Notes under the pieces: generated by a model
Told to the model about the DNA's origin: nothing
What the model saw: the letters and a program-made list of their open reading frames with translations, nothing else
Databases searched by the model: none
Translations under genes and position numbers: made by a program
Shown here: positions 22,350 through 30,928 of the stretch, piece by piece
How positions within the stretch are numbered: the first letter of the stretch is position 1
Layout: each line of letters begins with the position of its first letter
From: a virus
Length of the DNA: 64,000 bases
Direction: 5' to 3' (one strand)
IMG/VR virus record: IMGVR_UViG_3300037826_000057
Span: 1-64,000 of that record

Positions 22350-22428
22350 CAGGTACCAGTACAATAGAATGTGAAGAACTGCTATTTGTTGCAAACCCGT
22401 AACTAATTTTAGTTATTCTTCCAAACAT
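22165..22428 (-). CDS. Ser-cluster protein, N-terminal frame of a probably split gene
   Basis: ATG 22428 has an excellent AGAGGAGGTAAA site. The first ~27 residues, MFGRITKISYGFATNSSSSH followed by SIVLVPD, match the 'GFxTNSSSS' N-terminal signature seen in many phage proteins of unknown role. After about residue 30 the frame becomes unlike protein (TWRMGTATRMVKRK), whereas the +1 frame then becomes protein-like. The strong initiation signal and abrupt change support a frameshifted or split gene. Confidence 0.5.
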   Translation of the reverse strand: MFGRITKISYGFATNSSSSHSIVLVPDVQYSQNISSSTIQTWRMGTATRMVKRKGIWSFCIFQPARRNRLLSVYLRYGISSVVGSTG

Positions 22429-22703
22429 TTTACCTCCTCTACGACATTATTAGCACACTTTATACATGTAACCGTGCAATCATGTCCACCTTGATTATAT
22501 GCTACAACTACAGCATCGTATATTCTGTAGGTTTTAACTTCATCAGGATATGTTGCAATTGCTTCAACCGTATGGTAATGTTCGCAAGAACTAAAAGCAA
22601 ACCTAGTTACGTAATTAAATACTATTTTGCATTCTTCACCTAACGCTACGTGGTTAGCTTCTATTTCTTGTTCCTTTTGTTTTAGTTGTTTTCCTGTCAG
22701 CAT
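22413..22703 (-). CDS. Hypothetical protein with His/Cys pattern
   Basis: 96 residues; ends within the start of the Ser-cluster gene (16-base overlap). CEHYHTVEAIATYPDEV and HDCTVTCIKC suggest a metal-binding or redox role, but no family is recognised. AGGAGG before ATG. Confidence 0.5.
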   Translation of the reverse strand: MLTGKQLKQKEQEIEANHVALGEECKIVFNYVTRFAFSSCEHYHTVEAIATYPDEVKTYRIYDAVVVAYNQGGHDCTVTCIKCANNVVEEVKCLEE

Positions 22704-22896
22704 TTTTTACCTCCTGTTTAATTTGGTATATGGAGTGGAAAATTCCTTTTACTACTAAATGTGTTTTTCCGATTTCTACCTGTTCACAAGGCGCTATTAC
22801 CCTGAAGTGGTAGTCAGCCAATGTTCTTAGGTCTTCCCAGGTATGCTTACCATTTCTAATTCTTTCCAGCCTATCAAAAATAGTTTTACCAACCAT
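22654..22896 (-). CDS. Hypothetical protein
   Basis: 80 residues, overlapping both neighbours (50 bases with the downstream gene, 11 with the upstream one). Helical start MVGKTIFDRLERIRNGKHTW; basic tail (KNADRKTTKTKGTRNRS). Role unknown. Confidence 0.5.
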   Translation of the reverse strand: MVGKTIFDRLERIRNGKHTWEDLRTLADYHFRVIAPCEQVEIGKTHLVVKGIFHSIYQIKQEVKNADRKTTKTKGTRNRS

Positions 22897-23137
22897 TTAA
22901 CCACACCCTGCACCAGCACTTGGTGCAATAATACTGACCGTTTAGCTCTAATACCATATCTGGAAAGTCTATTTCATACCAGGGAAGGCGTAATACAACT
23001 GGCAAATGTTTTCCAACTGTATGCTCACAACCACGTACTATGTTTGGAAACGTATATATTGCAGAACAATCCTTACAAAAGGTGAAATGTTCTGCAAACC
23101 TGGTTACATTTTCAGAGTTGCAAAATATACAAGACAT
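22886..23137 (-). CDS. Zinc-ribbon hypothetical protein
   Basis: 83 residues with CIFC, CKDC and CTKCWC clusters, one of several small zinc proteins in this operon (compare 25754-26161 and 30929-31183). AAGGAG lies before ATG 23137. Role unknown. Confidence 0.55.
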   Translation of the reverse strand: MSCIFCNSENVTRFAEHFTFCKDCSAIYTFPNIVRGCEHTVGKHLPVVLRLPWYEIDFPDMVLELNGQYYCTKCWCRVWLNGW

Positions 23138-23172
23138 GTTGACTCCTTATAATTCTAATATATTCTATTGGG

Positions 23173-24003
23173 TTAATATAGAATATTTTGAGGGTTCTCT
23201 GCTTTTTCGTGAAATTCTTTTATGTCGTCTGGTAACTTTGTATTTTTTATGAAATCTACAACACCATAGAAGCTACGTCTTTTGCAACTGGTTTTAACTG
23301 TATGTATAAATTCTCCTGGTCTTCGTAGCAACCACTCAAGAGCAGCCCAGAAGAATTCTCGCCCGTAAGAATGAAGGTATGTATTTTCACCTAATGCAGC
23401 ATATAGATTGCTGCATTTTAGTGAATCCTTCCATTGGTATCTTACATTTCTGATTTTATAATGCCCGCCTTTTACCAGGTTGTAATCTAACAACCTCGGT
23501 ATTAAGAGTATCATCGAAGTAATGGGTTCATATTCTAAATACCAGGCATTATTTAGTCGCATTTTACCATACACCTGACCTGAAAATCTCGTTTGAAACC
23601 CCTTTTTCACTTTTGCTTCTTCGGTATCAAGTGAAAAATAGTCAAGAAAGATACGGTTAGGAAACTTTAACGCTTGATATGTTTTCATATTTAATGCTCT
23701 AATTATACGATCAAGTAGTCTGTTATACTTTTTATAAAAGAACATGTTTCTAGGTATTTCAAAATTTAATAATTTTCTAGTTTGTTGCCATGTACCTGAT
23801 TGTCTACGCATTAACCCAATCAGTTCTACATTTGGATTTTCTAGGTAGTTCCAGGTATCCCTAAACACCCTACTTAATTCTTCTCGACAGGTACTAGAGA
23901 AGTATAACGTAGTATTTTCATTGGTTTCAATGATGTGGGAGCAGGGGAAAATTATAGTACCATTTCTTTCTGGGTATTTATCTACTTTTGTGGTCAAGTA
24001 CAT
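23173..24003 (-). CDS. Hypothetical protein, paralogue of the next upstream gene
   Basis: 276 residues, basic and aromatic-rich. Its C-terminal half is clearly related to the product of 24018-24860: YEPITSMILLIPRLL here and YKPITSYLTLLPRL there, followed by NTYLHSYGREFFWAALEWLL versus TTYLNYFGKKNFWGFTEWLM. I recognise no family. The conserved pattern with W/Y/F in helices suggests a structured domain of about 110 residues. It lies in the amidoligase operon. Confidence 0.6.
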   Translation of the reverse strand: MYLTTKVDKYPERNGTIIFPCSHIIETNENTTLYFSSTCREELSRVFRDTWNYLENPNVELIGLMRRQSGTWQQTRKLLNFEIPRNMFFYKKYNRLLDRIIRALNMKTYQALKFPNRIFLDYFSLDTEEAKVKKGFQTRFSGQVYGKMRLNNAWYLEYEPITSMILLIPRLLDYNLVKGGHYKIRNVRYQWKDSLKCSNLYAALGENTYLHSYGREFFWAALEWLLRRPGEFIHTVKTSCKRRSFYGVVDFIKNTKLPDDIKEFHEKAENPQNILY

Positions 24004-24017
24004 ATTATATTACCTCC

Positions 24018-24860
24018 TTAATAAGAGAGTAGGTTGAATGGGTGGTCATCGCTTAGCAACCGCATCCAATCTAAGCAGGTCGATGGTATTTTGCCTTTTT
24101 CTTTGGCCCAACCCATAAAAGATTCTACCCCATCTATTTTGCTTTTGTTTTGAGCTTCTTCTATTCTATCAAGAAGAAGTTTGGGATCGTGCATTAACCA
24201 CTCTGTGAACCCCCAAAAATTCTTCTTACCGAAGTAGTTCAGGTAAGTGGTGCTAGCTAATTTTGAAAACCAATTTGTACAATGGAAATTATAGTTCTTA
24301 TGAAAATAGCGCATTTGCGCTGAAGAGCCATATCTTATTCCTGTATTTACTAATCTGGGAAGTAATGTTAAGTACGACGTAATTGGTTTATACTTTAGAA
24401 ATTGAGATGGTACTTGGATTTCCCCATACCAAGTACCTGTTCTGAGTCTTTTTGTGTGGGATGTAACCCAGGCCCATTTATATACAGGTTCAACTTCCCA
24501 ACCGAATTTATGTGCTTCTAAATTAAATTCATGTTGTTGAGCTAAAAGAGGGGGACATAGGCGCATTTCTGTTAAGGTATAAATAATATGTGAATAAAAT
24601 CTAGAGAACTGGTCTAGTAAAGTCTTGGTTCTTTTTGATTTATTCTCTATAGGGTTACGGTAAGATGGCCCGAAATTGCGTAAAAGACCATATATTTTTA
24701 CATCCTGAGCTGGTAACTGCGATGCCCATTCTTTGAAAGCATAGGAATTAGTTTCCCTACAAGATGCCAAATGGTGCAAAACCCATTTGTCTTTGTAGCG
24801 TGAAAAATACTTGTTATCTCGGTTGAAGTTTGCTTGTGTATAGTTTGTAATTCCTAACAT
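24018..24860 (-). CDS. Hypothetical protein, paralogue of 23173-24003
   Basis: 280 residues from ATG 24860 (GGGGGT 5 bases upstream). The C-terminal half matches its downstream neighbour (see there). The N-terminal halves differ, with weakly similar openings such as YSHIIYTLTEM. The tandem pair probably arose by duplication and then diverged. A strong hairpin sits just upstream of the ribosome site. Function unknown. Confidence 0.6.
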   Translation of the reverse strand: MLGITNYTQANFNRDNKYFSRYKDKWVLHHLASCRETNSYAFKEWASQLPAQDVKIYGLLRNFGPSYRNPIENKSKRTKTLLDQFSRFYSHIIYTLTEMRLCPPLLAQQHEFNLEAHKFGWEVEPVYKWAWVTSHTKRLRTGTWYGEIQVPSQFLKYKPITSYLTLLPRLVNTGIRYGSSAQMRYFHKNYNFHCTNWFSKLASTTYLNYFGKKNFWGFTEWLMHDPKLLLDRIEEAQNKSKIDGVESFMGWAKEKGKIPSTCLDWMRLLSDDHPFNLLSY

Positions 24861-24870
24861 AATGACCCCC

Positions 24871-24910
24871 AATTTGTAAGGGGTGTGAGCGGTTACTCAC
24901 ACCCCAATTT
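24871..24910 (-). terminator. Strong hairpin between operon genes
   Basis: GGGGTGTGAG-CGGTTA-CTCACACCCC, a perfect 10-bp stem extended by AATT/AATT flanks. It lies right before the ribosome site of the next gene, with no T-run before it. It may be a partial terminator or an RNA-processing or stabilising element. Confidence 0.5.
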
Positions 24911-24938
24911 AATTCACCAACTTAATCCACAGGTTAAT

Positions 24939-25757
24939 TCACAAACTCCAGTTTTCCCGCCAGTTACCTTTCGGTCTGGTGGGAATTTCAAACCCAACCA
25001 GTTTGGCAACCATTTGCAAAACCTCTTTGACTTGGTTGGGTTCTCTCGTGACCAAAGTATTGATTAAAACTTCTTGTGGAATATATTCCACAAGAATATC
25101 ATAGGTATCCTCATTGTAGCATTCTTGTGCCAATTTGAATACCAGTTTGGTCGTTTGCGGTGCCCGGTAATATACATTACTTGGAGTTCTGTATTCAACT
25201 CCAAAGGGTTGGCGGCGGTAGATTCCGGGTTTACCATATACTCCAGCGCGTTTTATACCCTCTTCACCAGAGAGGTATGTGTCCAGCAATCCAACTGTAT
25301 AATCTAGAGCTTTAATGGGTTTTTCCTGGAACGGTGCTCCCAGGTGAATATGCCCACCAAAGTATCGGTATGGATGTTGAGACGCATCCATATTACTTGG
25401 GTCTTGGTCGCGTCCCCAAACCGATAGGTCTGGGTCACAACCAAAGATAGCTGCACGCTCATCCACTTCACACCACTCTAGATCAAATGGTGTGCTGGGT
25501 ATCATTTTGATGGGTTTCTCCAGCACATGTTCTAGCTCATGCATATAGCCAAACATTTCTCTTAAATTATTAACCATATTTGCTACTGTTTTTGCCGGTT
25601 GTACGTTCAGTTCCAGTGCGGCACCATCGGGAAAGAAGCGACCACACCCAATAGCTAGGTTGGTCTCCAATTCTGCCTCTTGCATAGCCATTTTAGCTGG
25701 GTAACAGGTTCCATTTTCGACTACTGGAAATTCTGGATCGCATCCTAAGGTAATCAT
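24939..25757 (-). CDS. COOH-NH2 ligase type 2 (phiEco32-like amidoligase)
   Basis: 272 residues. Motifs of the glutamine-synthetase-fold ligase family found in phages: GCDPEFPVV at residues 5-13, PDGAALELNVQP near 44, HPYRYFGGHIHLGAP near 130, and RRQPFGVEYRTPSNVYY near 185. The acidic, Arg and His residues form the metal/ATP site of this fold. Members are predicted to join a carboxyl to an amine with ATP. It lies in an operon with a second amidoligase, an ATP-grasp and an amidotransferase. Confidence 0.8.
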   Translation of the reverse strand: MITLGCDPEFPVVENGTCYPAKMAMQEAELETNLAIGCGRFFPDGAALELNVQPAKTVANMVNNLREMFGYMHELEHVLEKPIKMIPSTPFDLEWCEVDERAAIFGCDPDLSVWGRDQDPSNMDASQHPYRYFGGHIHLGAPFQEKPIKALDYTVGLLDTYLSGEEGIKRAGVYGKPGIYRRQPFGVEYRTPSNVYYRAPQTTKLVFKLAQECYNEDTYDILVEYIPQEVLINTLVTREPNQVKEVLQMVAKLVGFEIPTRPKGNWRENWSL

Positions 25758-26161
25758 GATAGTATTTCCTCCTTATTCTGGTAGATTGGGCATTCGTTTG
25801 TATATTCACAGTACCCACATTCACTCTCCAGGTACCGCCTCTTGTAACTTTCGCAGAAGAGACGGTCAAACTTTCTGCAGTAATTTCCTTCTATCTCCTC
25901 TAGTTTATTACCGCAGTAGCAATATGCTTGCAGATATTGCTTTTGCGGTGGATATTGTATCTCAAACCCGCAGGATGGGCACCTGACTACCGGCTTGGTA
26001 CTGCGTACTGGTTCACTCGCATTTACATTCTGCGACAGGATTTGGGGGGTTACCCCATCATTCGTGACGGTAACTCTAACTTGTCCTGTCACCTCAAGCA
26101 TGATGGTTCCCTGGGCTTTTGAAAACTTGTAACTGCAATTTGGACATGTTACTTCAATCAT
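25754..26161 (-). CDS. Multi-zinc-ribbon protein
   Basis: 135 residues with Cys groups CPNC, CPSC, CYCGNK, then a cluster CRKFDRLFCE ... CGYCEYTNECPIY. Two or three metal sites are likely. The beta-rich middle (IMLEVTGQVRVTV) is unusual. It overlaps the amidoligase start by 4 bases, suggesting coupled translation. Role unknown. Confidence 0.6.
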   Translation of the reverse strand: MIEVTCPNCSYKFSKAQGTIMLEVTGQVRVTVTNDGVTPQILSQNVNASEPVRSTKPVVRCPSCGFEIQYPPQKQYLQAYCYCGNKLEEIEGNYCRKFDRLFCESYKRRYLESECGYCEYTNECPIYQNKEEILS

Positions 26162-26170
26162 GTTACCTCC

Positions 26171-26524
26171 CTATCTAAATGTCTTGTTCTTTTTTGTAGA
26201 AGTCACCCACTCAAGAGAAACTCTCACGTTCAATATGTTTGAATACCTCCTTTCCCACTTGTTTTTTATACGTTCGGATTTCTGACCATTCAAAAACCCC
26301 CTCACTTGGTTTGTTCCGATTGCAGCCCATTTTATTACCCTGAAAGGCTTACATTGATTCCAGGGTTTTGTTTCAAAGATTAGAAAAATTGGTCTTTCCT
26401 GTTTTTCTGCAGCTTTACAAATATAAGGTATCTGAGACATTTTGCTGATACCAGCAGTTAAACTTTGTCCGGTGTTACGGATTTGTGCTCCGAATTGAAT
26501 AAATTTTGTTATATCTATTCCCAT
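26171..26524 (-). CDS. Hypothetical protein
   Basis: 117 basic residues (MGIDITKFIQFGAQIRNTGQ ... RIKNKWERRYSNI). No family recognised. It sits 8 bases after the preceding gene in the operon. Confidence 0.5.
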   Translation of the reverse strand: MGIDITKFIQFGAQIRNTGQSLTAGISKMSQIPYICKAAEKQERPIFLIFETKPWNQCKPFRVIKWAAIGTNQVRGFLNGQKSERIKNKWERRYSNILNVRVSLEWVTSTKKNKTFR

Positions 26525-26532
26525 TTTAACCC

Positions 26533-27198
26533 TTACTCAATTTCAAAGTATTTCTTTATTACGGTTACCCCGTGTGGAGAAAATTTAGCCTTTTTGGCTA
26601 ATTCAAATATATACGGGTCTTTTTGCGACAGCATAATAAGAAATCGTAATTTAATCTCTTTGTCGTTTATATCATTTTCCTTTAACATCCAGGAGTATTC
26701 TGAGACCAACAAGGAAAATAATTGGGGGAAAACTACATCCGATGTGTAACGGATTTCATCCCCTACGAGAAACCCGAAAGGTTGAGAATTTTCCAGGGTT
26801 TGTGTGGCCATTTCTAGAATAGTCTGTTCCAGAGTGTATCTTACTGCTGGCACAGTGGGTATATCGGTATTTTCTGAAACCTCCCAAAGGAGATTATGGT
26901 CATCTCCTTCAATTCCCATTAACTGGCCATCCGTATTAATAGTAATTTTTTTAGGTAATTCTTTAGCAAGGTCTTTTCTACCCTGCATAAATTCCTTTGC
27001 CCAGTTAACTTTCGCATTGGAAGTATAGCATACCTGGTTGGGCCTTTCTGGGTCTAAGATCAAACCTGGGCAGTGGTTTACAAAGCTGGGGTAGAATTCA
27101 TCGTTAAGCTCGTATTCACCGGCTAATACGAAGAGACCGTCTGTGCCGGTGTATTTTCCTTTTTCAGCTCTGGCTGAGTGTAGTTGTCTATAGATCAT
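26533..27198 (-). CDS. Hypothetical protein of the amidoligase operon
   Basis: 221 residues. N-terminal MIYRQLHSARAEKGKYTGTD and an acidic middle; no recognised motif. It overlaps the RuvB-like gene by 4 bases, so the two may work together. Function unknown. Confidence 0.55.
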   Translation of the reverse strand: MIYRQLHSARAEKGKYTGTDGLFVLAGEYELNDEFYPSFVNHCPGLILDPERPNQVCYTSNAKVNWAKEFMQGRKDLAKELPKKITINTDGQLMGIEGDDHNLLWEVSENTDIPTVPAVRYTLEQTILEMATQTLENSQPFGFLVGDEIRYTSDVVFPQLFSLLVSEYSWMLKENDINDKEIKLRFLIMLSQKDPYIFELAKKAKFSPHGVTVIKKYFEIE

Positions 27199-27944
27199 AT
27201 TACCTCCCTACCATTACCTGTGATTTTGACTAACCCAGATTTTTGCAGGAACCTTTCACGCTCTTGCAATTCTCTGGGTGTAACCGATAAGATGTTTGAA
27301 AGTGTCTTCTTACTACAAGCACCGCTCTCTAATGTACTCAGGTACAAACGGTCTAAATTATCTAGACCATTCTCATCTACTTGCAGATACTCCTCCAAGA
27401 TTTTTGCTACATTCCCAGGTGATTCTGGATAATTTTTATAGTCCATAATCGCGGTTACCTCTTCCGCTAATTTCACACCTCTGCGTGGTATACCTTTGCA
27501 CCTGGGGGCGATTATATCGGTTGATGCCTTTTTAAGGTCAGTGTGTACACCGATAATTTGAGATAGTTCTGTTTCAGTGTACCCACCAAGACGAATTTGG
27601 TAGGTACGACTGCGCATTGGTGCTGGTAGTTTTGCACTCATATTAGACACAAATACAAAACTTCGGTCATTCATTAGTGGATAAAACTGTTCAAAATTTC
27701 TTATGGTATGGGCTTCATCTATTACTGTCAGGTGTGCTGACGGTAAATTATTTATGGGTGGCAGTAAGTAAGCATACATTGCTATGCATGCTACCACAAA
27801 TAAAGCTAAAGCAGTTTTACCCATTCCATAATGCCCCTTTAGAAGAATGTTGACCGGATGGTCAAAACTCTTCTCCAGCAACGCCTGCATTCTGGTCTTC
27901 TGCTTTTCCTGCCCAATATAATTACTGGGGGGATTCATACTCAA
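27195..27944 (-). CDS. RuvB-like AAA+ ATPase
   Basis: 249 residues, shorter than RuvB (~335). YIGQEKQKTRMQALLEKS then HPVNILLKGHYGMGKTALA (Walker A near residue 40), LTVIDEAH (Walker B), FVFVSNMS (sensor 1), then CKGIPRRG, LQVDENGLDNLDRLYL and a C-terminal winged helix ending LQKSGLVKITGNGREVI. The order and wording follow RuvB, the Holliday-junction motor. No ruvA lies nearby. It overlaps the ATP-grasp gene by 23 bases, an unexpected partner for a RuvB. Confidence 0.75.
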   Translation of the reverse strand: MSMNPPSNYIGQEKQKTRMQALLEKSFDHPVNILLKGHYGMGKTALALFVVACIAMYAYLLPPINNLPSAHLTVIDEAHTIRNFEQFYPLMNDRSFVFVSNMSAKLPAPMRSRTYQIRLGGYTETELSQIIGVHTDLKKASTDIIAPRCKGIPRRGVKLAEEVTAIMDYKNYPESPGNVAKILEEYLQVDENGLDNLDRLYLSTLESGACSKKTLSNILSVTPRELQERERFLQKSGLVKITGNGREVI

Positions 27945-28710
27945 TTACCCCTTCTGCGTTAAGTTCCTGAAGGTGTTTAGCAAATAAATCTGTATAATAA
28001 GTCACGGTCTTGCTATTTAGAGCTGGCCCCGTGTTTACCTCAAAGACCAAAACCTCACCTTGTCTGTTTCTAGCTATATCTACCCCGCCGTAAATTAAAC
28101 CAAGTGCTTCAACCGCTTTTACAGCGGTCTCTGCGCATTTTGGGTAATATTTTTCTAGGTTCACTCTCTTGTATCCCCACCCGAATTTTGAGGTTCGGAT
28201 TTTTTTATGTGCGTCATCCTCTCTGGGTACTTTTCTAAAGCCCTTTACGGCTTCACCGTTTACCACGTGTACCCTTAGTTCTCTATCGGCCTCAAAAAAG
28301 GACAGGAAATATTTGCACCCGCTTTCTCTTGCTTCAGCAGGTGCTTCTACGATTTTAATATCTGCACCTGCTTTATGGTTGATCCTTCCCCGCCCAACCA
28401 GCGGGTATAAGCTTTCATCTTGAGGTGGAATGTGGTATACCTCTGCAACTGGTATACCATTTTCCCCCATAACTTCGACAGCGCGGTGCCCACGTACTGC
28501 CAATCTAATACTGCTTCTTGGTTGCAAGGCAAAGTCGTTTTGTGCATACGTCGAGCTTCCCCACCGCACCACAACCTTGTTATTTTCTGGTGTCTTGGTA
28601 TACCCAATTCCTAGGTTTCTTGCAATTTGTTTTGCAGTTTTGGACGTTGTGCGGTGATACAACACCTTTAAGTTTCTATTTGTTTGGGGGTAAAATCTAT
28701 TATATATCAT
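27922..28710 (-). CDS. ATP-grasp ligase
   Basis: 262 residues. N-terminal segment VVVRWGSSTYAQND, central YFLSFFEADRELRVHVVNGE, and the C-terminal metal/ATP site YGGVDIARNRQGEVLVFEVN-TGPALN, with Asp, Glu and Asn as expected for ATP-grasp. Such enzymes form an acyl phosphate and join it to an amine or thiol. Its first codon overlaps the amidotransferase stop (ATGA), a sign of close functional pairing. Confidence 0.85.
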   Translation of the reverse strand: MIYNRFYPQTNRNLKVLYHRTTSKTAKQIARNLGIGYTKTPENNKVVVRWGSSTYAQNDFALQPRSSIRLAVRGHRAVEVMGENGIPVAEVYHIPPQDESLYPLVGRGRINHKAGADIKIVEAPAEARESGCKYFLSFFEADRELRVHVVNGEAVKGFRKVPREDDAHKKIRTSKFGWGYKRVNLEKYYPKCAETAVKAVEALGLIYGGVDIARNRQGEVLVFEVNTGPALNSKTVTYYTDLFAKHLQELNAEGVIEYESPQ

Positions 28711-29852
28711 TGCACTACCTCCTCAACTTCTTGTAGCATTTTCTCAAGCTCTTCGACCGTATGAAATACATACGGGTAAAATGTATCATTGGAGGTTATT
28801 GCGTCTACCTCGTATATCGTCAGACCCGAAATTGTTTCAATGCTTTCCGCAATACCCACTTTTTCAGGGGTACGGAATTCTAGCATAATATCTTCTACTT
28901 GTGATAAACCTTCTTTAATTTCTTCGGTGGAGCATTCGGATAATGGTTTCTCCATTACATATTCTGCCCAACCCTCCACCTCTGTCCATGTTAGACCTTT
29001 GAGAAATTCAATAATTATTTCTGCCTTTTCTACCACTTCTGATTTATCATTTTTGGTGTAAGTTGTATACGCTTTTGTTACATTTCTTTTACCCTTCTCC
29101 CTAGGTAAGTCAGCGGTTTCAGTGTGTTCTCCATTTGTGTATTTCTCTACGGTGTTCCAAGTGAGTTTTTCTGGTTCTCCAGTCTCTACTTGGTATCCCC
29201 AAACTTTAGGAAGATTTTCTAGCCAATACCGTAAGTTTTCTAGAGCTTCTTTTGAGGTGTTGACTACGAGCATTTCTCTGTTTTCTGTGGTCACCTTCAT
29301 TTTGTGCAGTGGGTTGGTGCCTCGCACTAAAAAGAGATTATCTTTTTGAATGATTACTAACGCAAAAGAACCCTGCCATTTTTTCGTAACTGTTTTTATA
29401 CTTTCAACAGTTACGGTTTTAGATTCTGAAATCAATGCACGAAGAAAAACCTCAGAATCACATGGTTCGTGCTCGATTTCACTCACCAATTTTTTATACA
29501 CTTCGGAACTCTCATAACCTCTGAAGGTTCCATTATGTGCTAGATATACATCTTCACACATAAAGGGGTGTGCACCGTCTACACCCCCGGTACCTTTTGA
29601 GATTGCTCTTACATGCCCAAGAACGTGGTTTGCATTGTTTAGGTTAGGCATATGTTCTTGAAACAGTTCGGTCTCTAAAGCTTTAGAGGCCGTCTTACCA
29701 GATTTAAAAGAAACAGTAGGTATTGCTACCCCTGTTCCATCAGTATTACCTTGTTGTTCGCCTGTAAGCAACAAGGTTTTCATTAAGAAAGGTTTTAAGC
29801 CTTTCTGGAATTGTTGTTGTGGTTTGTGAACTATTGCGGACAGTCTACACAT
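28707..29852 (-). CDS. Class II glutamine amidotransferase
   Basis: 381 residues. Cys2 is the expected N-terminal nucleophile (MCRLSAIVHKP). Supporting motifs: HVLGHVRAISKG near residue 95, GAHPFMCEDVYLAHNGTFRG near 115, CDSEVFLRAL near 152, LVRGTNPL near 190. These match the Ntn glutaminase domain that releases ammonia from glutamine. The C-terminal ~150 residues are acidic and helical and carry no synthase domain, so a partner must use the ammonia, presumably the ATP-grasp or amidoligases of the operon. Confidence 0.85.
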   Translation of the reverse strand: MCRLSAIVHKPQQQFQKGLKPFLMKTLLLTGEQQGNTDGTGVAIPTVSFKSGKTASKALETELFQEHMPNLNNANHVLGHVRAISKGTGGVDGAHPFMCEDVYLAHNGTFRGYESSEVYKKLVSEIEHEPCDSEVFLRALISESKTVTVESIKTVTKKWQGSFALVIIQKDNLFLVRGTNPLHKMKVTTENREMLVVNTSKEALENLRYWLENLPKVWGYQVETGEPEKLTWNTVEKYTNGEHTETADLPREKGKRNVTKAYTTYTKNDKSEVVEKAEIIIEFLKGLTWTEVEGWAEYVMEKPLSECSTEEIKEGLSQVEDIMLEFRTPEKVGIAESIETISGLTIYEVDAITSNDTFYPYVFHTVEELEKMLQEVEEVVQ

Positions 29853-29863
29853 TAATTACCTCC

Positions 29864-30919
29864 TTAGATTATTGTCAGGTTGGCGTACCCAGGAATGAGT
29901 TGCAAATTTTCCTCTCTGGTAAATTCATCAAACCCAAATGTATTATCCGGGTCTATGATTTCTGGACGTAAACTTTCGGGACAGTTTCTAAACCTGTAGG
30001 TGTGTCCCAGGTGCCCTCTTTGGTGTCCGTGGACACCACGCGGAAACCTCCTTGGCAGTTCCCATAATTCTTGCATTGTGGGTATATATTGTGGGGCAGG
30101 GTCTAACCACTCAATTAATTCATCGAGTGTTAAGTTGTCAGTACCCAGGGGATTTCTGGGTAGTCTTTCGGTACCTTTCTTCCAGAAAGCCGACCGCACC
30201 AACTTTTTACTTAATTCAACCCAAGTAAATAAATACTTGGGGGTAAGCGTAGAATTAAATAAGCGTAGTTCAGTTGTTTCCTGGGTAAAAAGTGATAATA
30301 AGTTTAACCAGACGTACCTGGCTTCGTGGTATCTGGCTCCTGAATAATTCCCTAGCGATTTAGCTAGGTTTTTTGATGATTCTAGATTGTTAATAATCTT
30401 CTCTGCGTCAAACACTTTGCGCAGGTGGCCTTTACGGTCATGCACAACGGGAGGTGAAAGCAATGGCCGGCAATAACCATAGTCTGCTCTTAACTCGCCT
30501 CGGTGCCGACCTACCTCACCACAAGCAAGTCTATAAAAACCTGCTTCTAGGTATAATCCCACTTCCAAGATATTCTTAATTATTTCAGCTGGCAAGTCTC
30601 CGGTATGTACGTGAACGTGAATACCGGTTTGGGCATTCACGCCCTCTCCGGTACTTTTTAGAGCAGACAACAATTGCCTAACTTGGTCTTTCCATCGTTC
30701 GTCATTTTCGGTGTCTAAAATGGGCGAAACAAATTCTCCCCCGCACTTTACCTGTCTGAAGACAGGTTTGCTGGTGCGTAAAGTACCTCCCAGCACATGA
30801 GAGTGTGACCTACATGACCCGTCTTCCACCAAACGCCAGCCAGGCGGTGTAAGGTTGCGTAGGAAGCTTTTAGCAGAGTTCCTTGCTTCAATTTCTATAC
30901 CCACATTCATAATTAACAT
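29864..30919 (-). CDS. Putative amidoligase (Amidoligase_2 type)
   Basis: 351 residues. NVGIEIEA near residue 5, DGSCRSHSH, GGEFVSPILD near 62 and QTGIHVHVHTGD near 98 are the strand motifs of the glutamine-synthetase-like Amidoligase_2 family (E-x-E, E-h-S-P, H-x-H). The C-terminal half is specific to this protein. It is distinct from the type 2 ligase at 24939, so the operon holds two different amidoligases. AAGGAGG precedes ATG 30919 (ATG 30910 is an alternative). Confidence 0.8.
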   Translation of the reverse strand: MLIMNVGIEIEARNSAKSFLRNLTPPGWRLVEDGSCRSHSHVLGGTLRTSKPVFRQVKCGGEFVSPILDTENDERWKDQVRQLLSALKSTGEGVNAQTGIHVHVHTGDLPAEIIKNILEVGLYLEAGFYRLACGEVGRHRGELRADYGYCRPLLSPPVVHDRKGHLRKVFDAEKIINNLESSKNLAKSLGNYSGARYHEARYVWLNLLSLFTQETTELRLFNSTLTPKYLFTWVELSKKLVRSAFWKKGTERLPRNPLGTDNLTLDELIEWLDPAPQYIPTMQELWELPRRFPRGVHGHQRGHLGHTYRFRNCPESLRPEIIDPDNTFGFDEFTREENLQLIPGYANLTII

Positions 30920-30928
30920 AGACCCTCC

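Noticed and set aside
27195-27944. DnaA or DnaC-type helicase loader
   Set aside because: Motif order after Walker B and the C-terminal winged helix follow RuvB instead.
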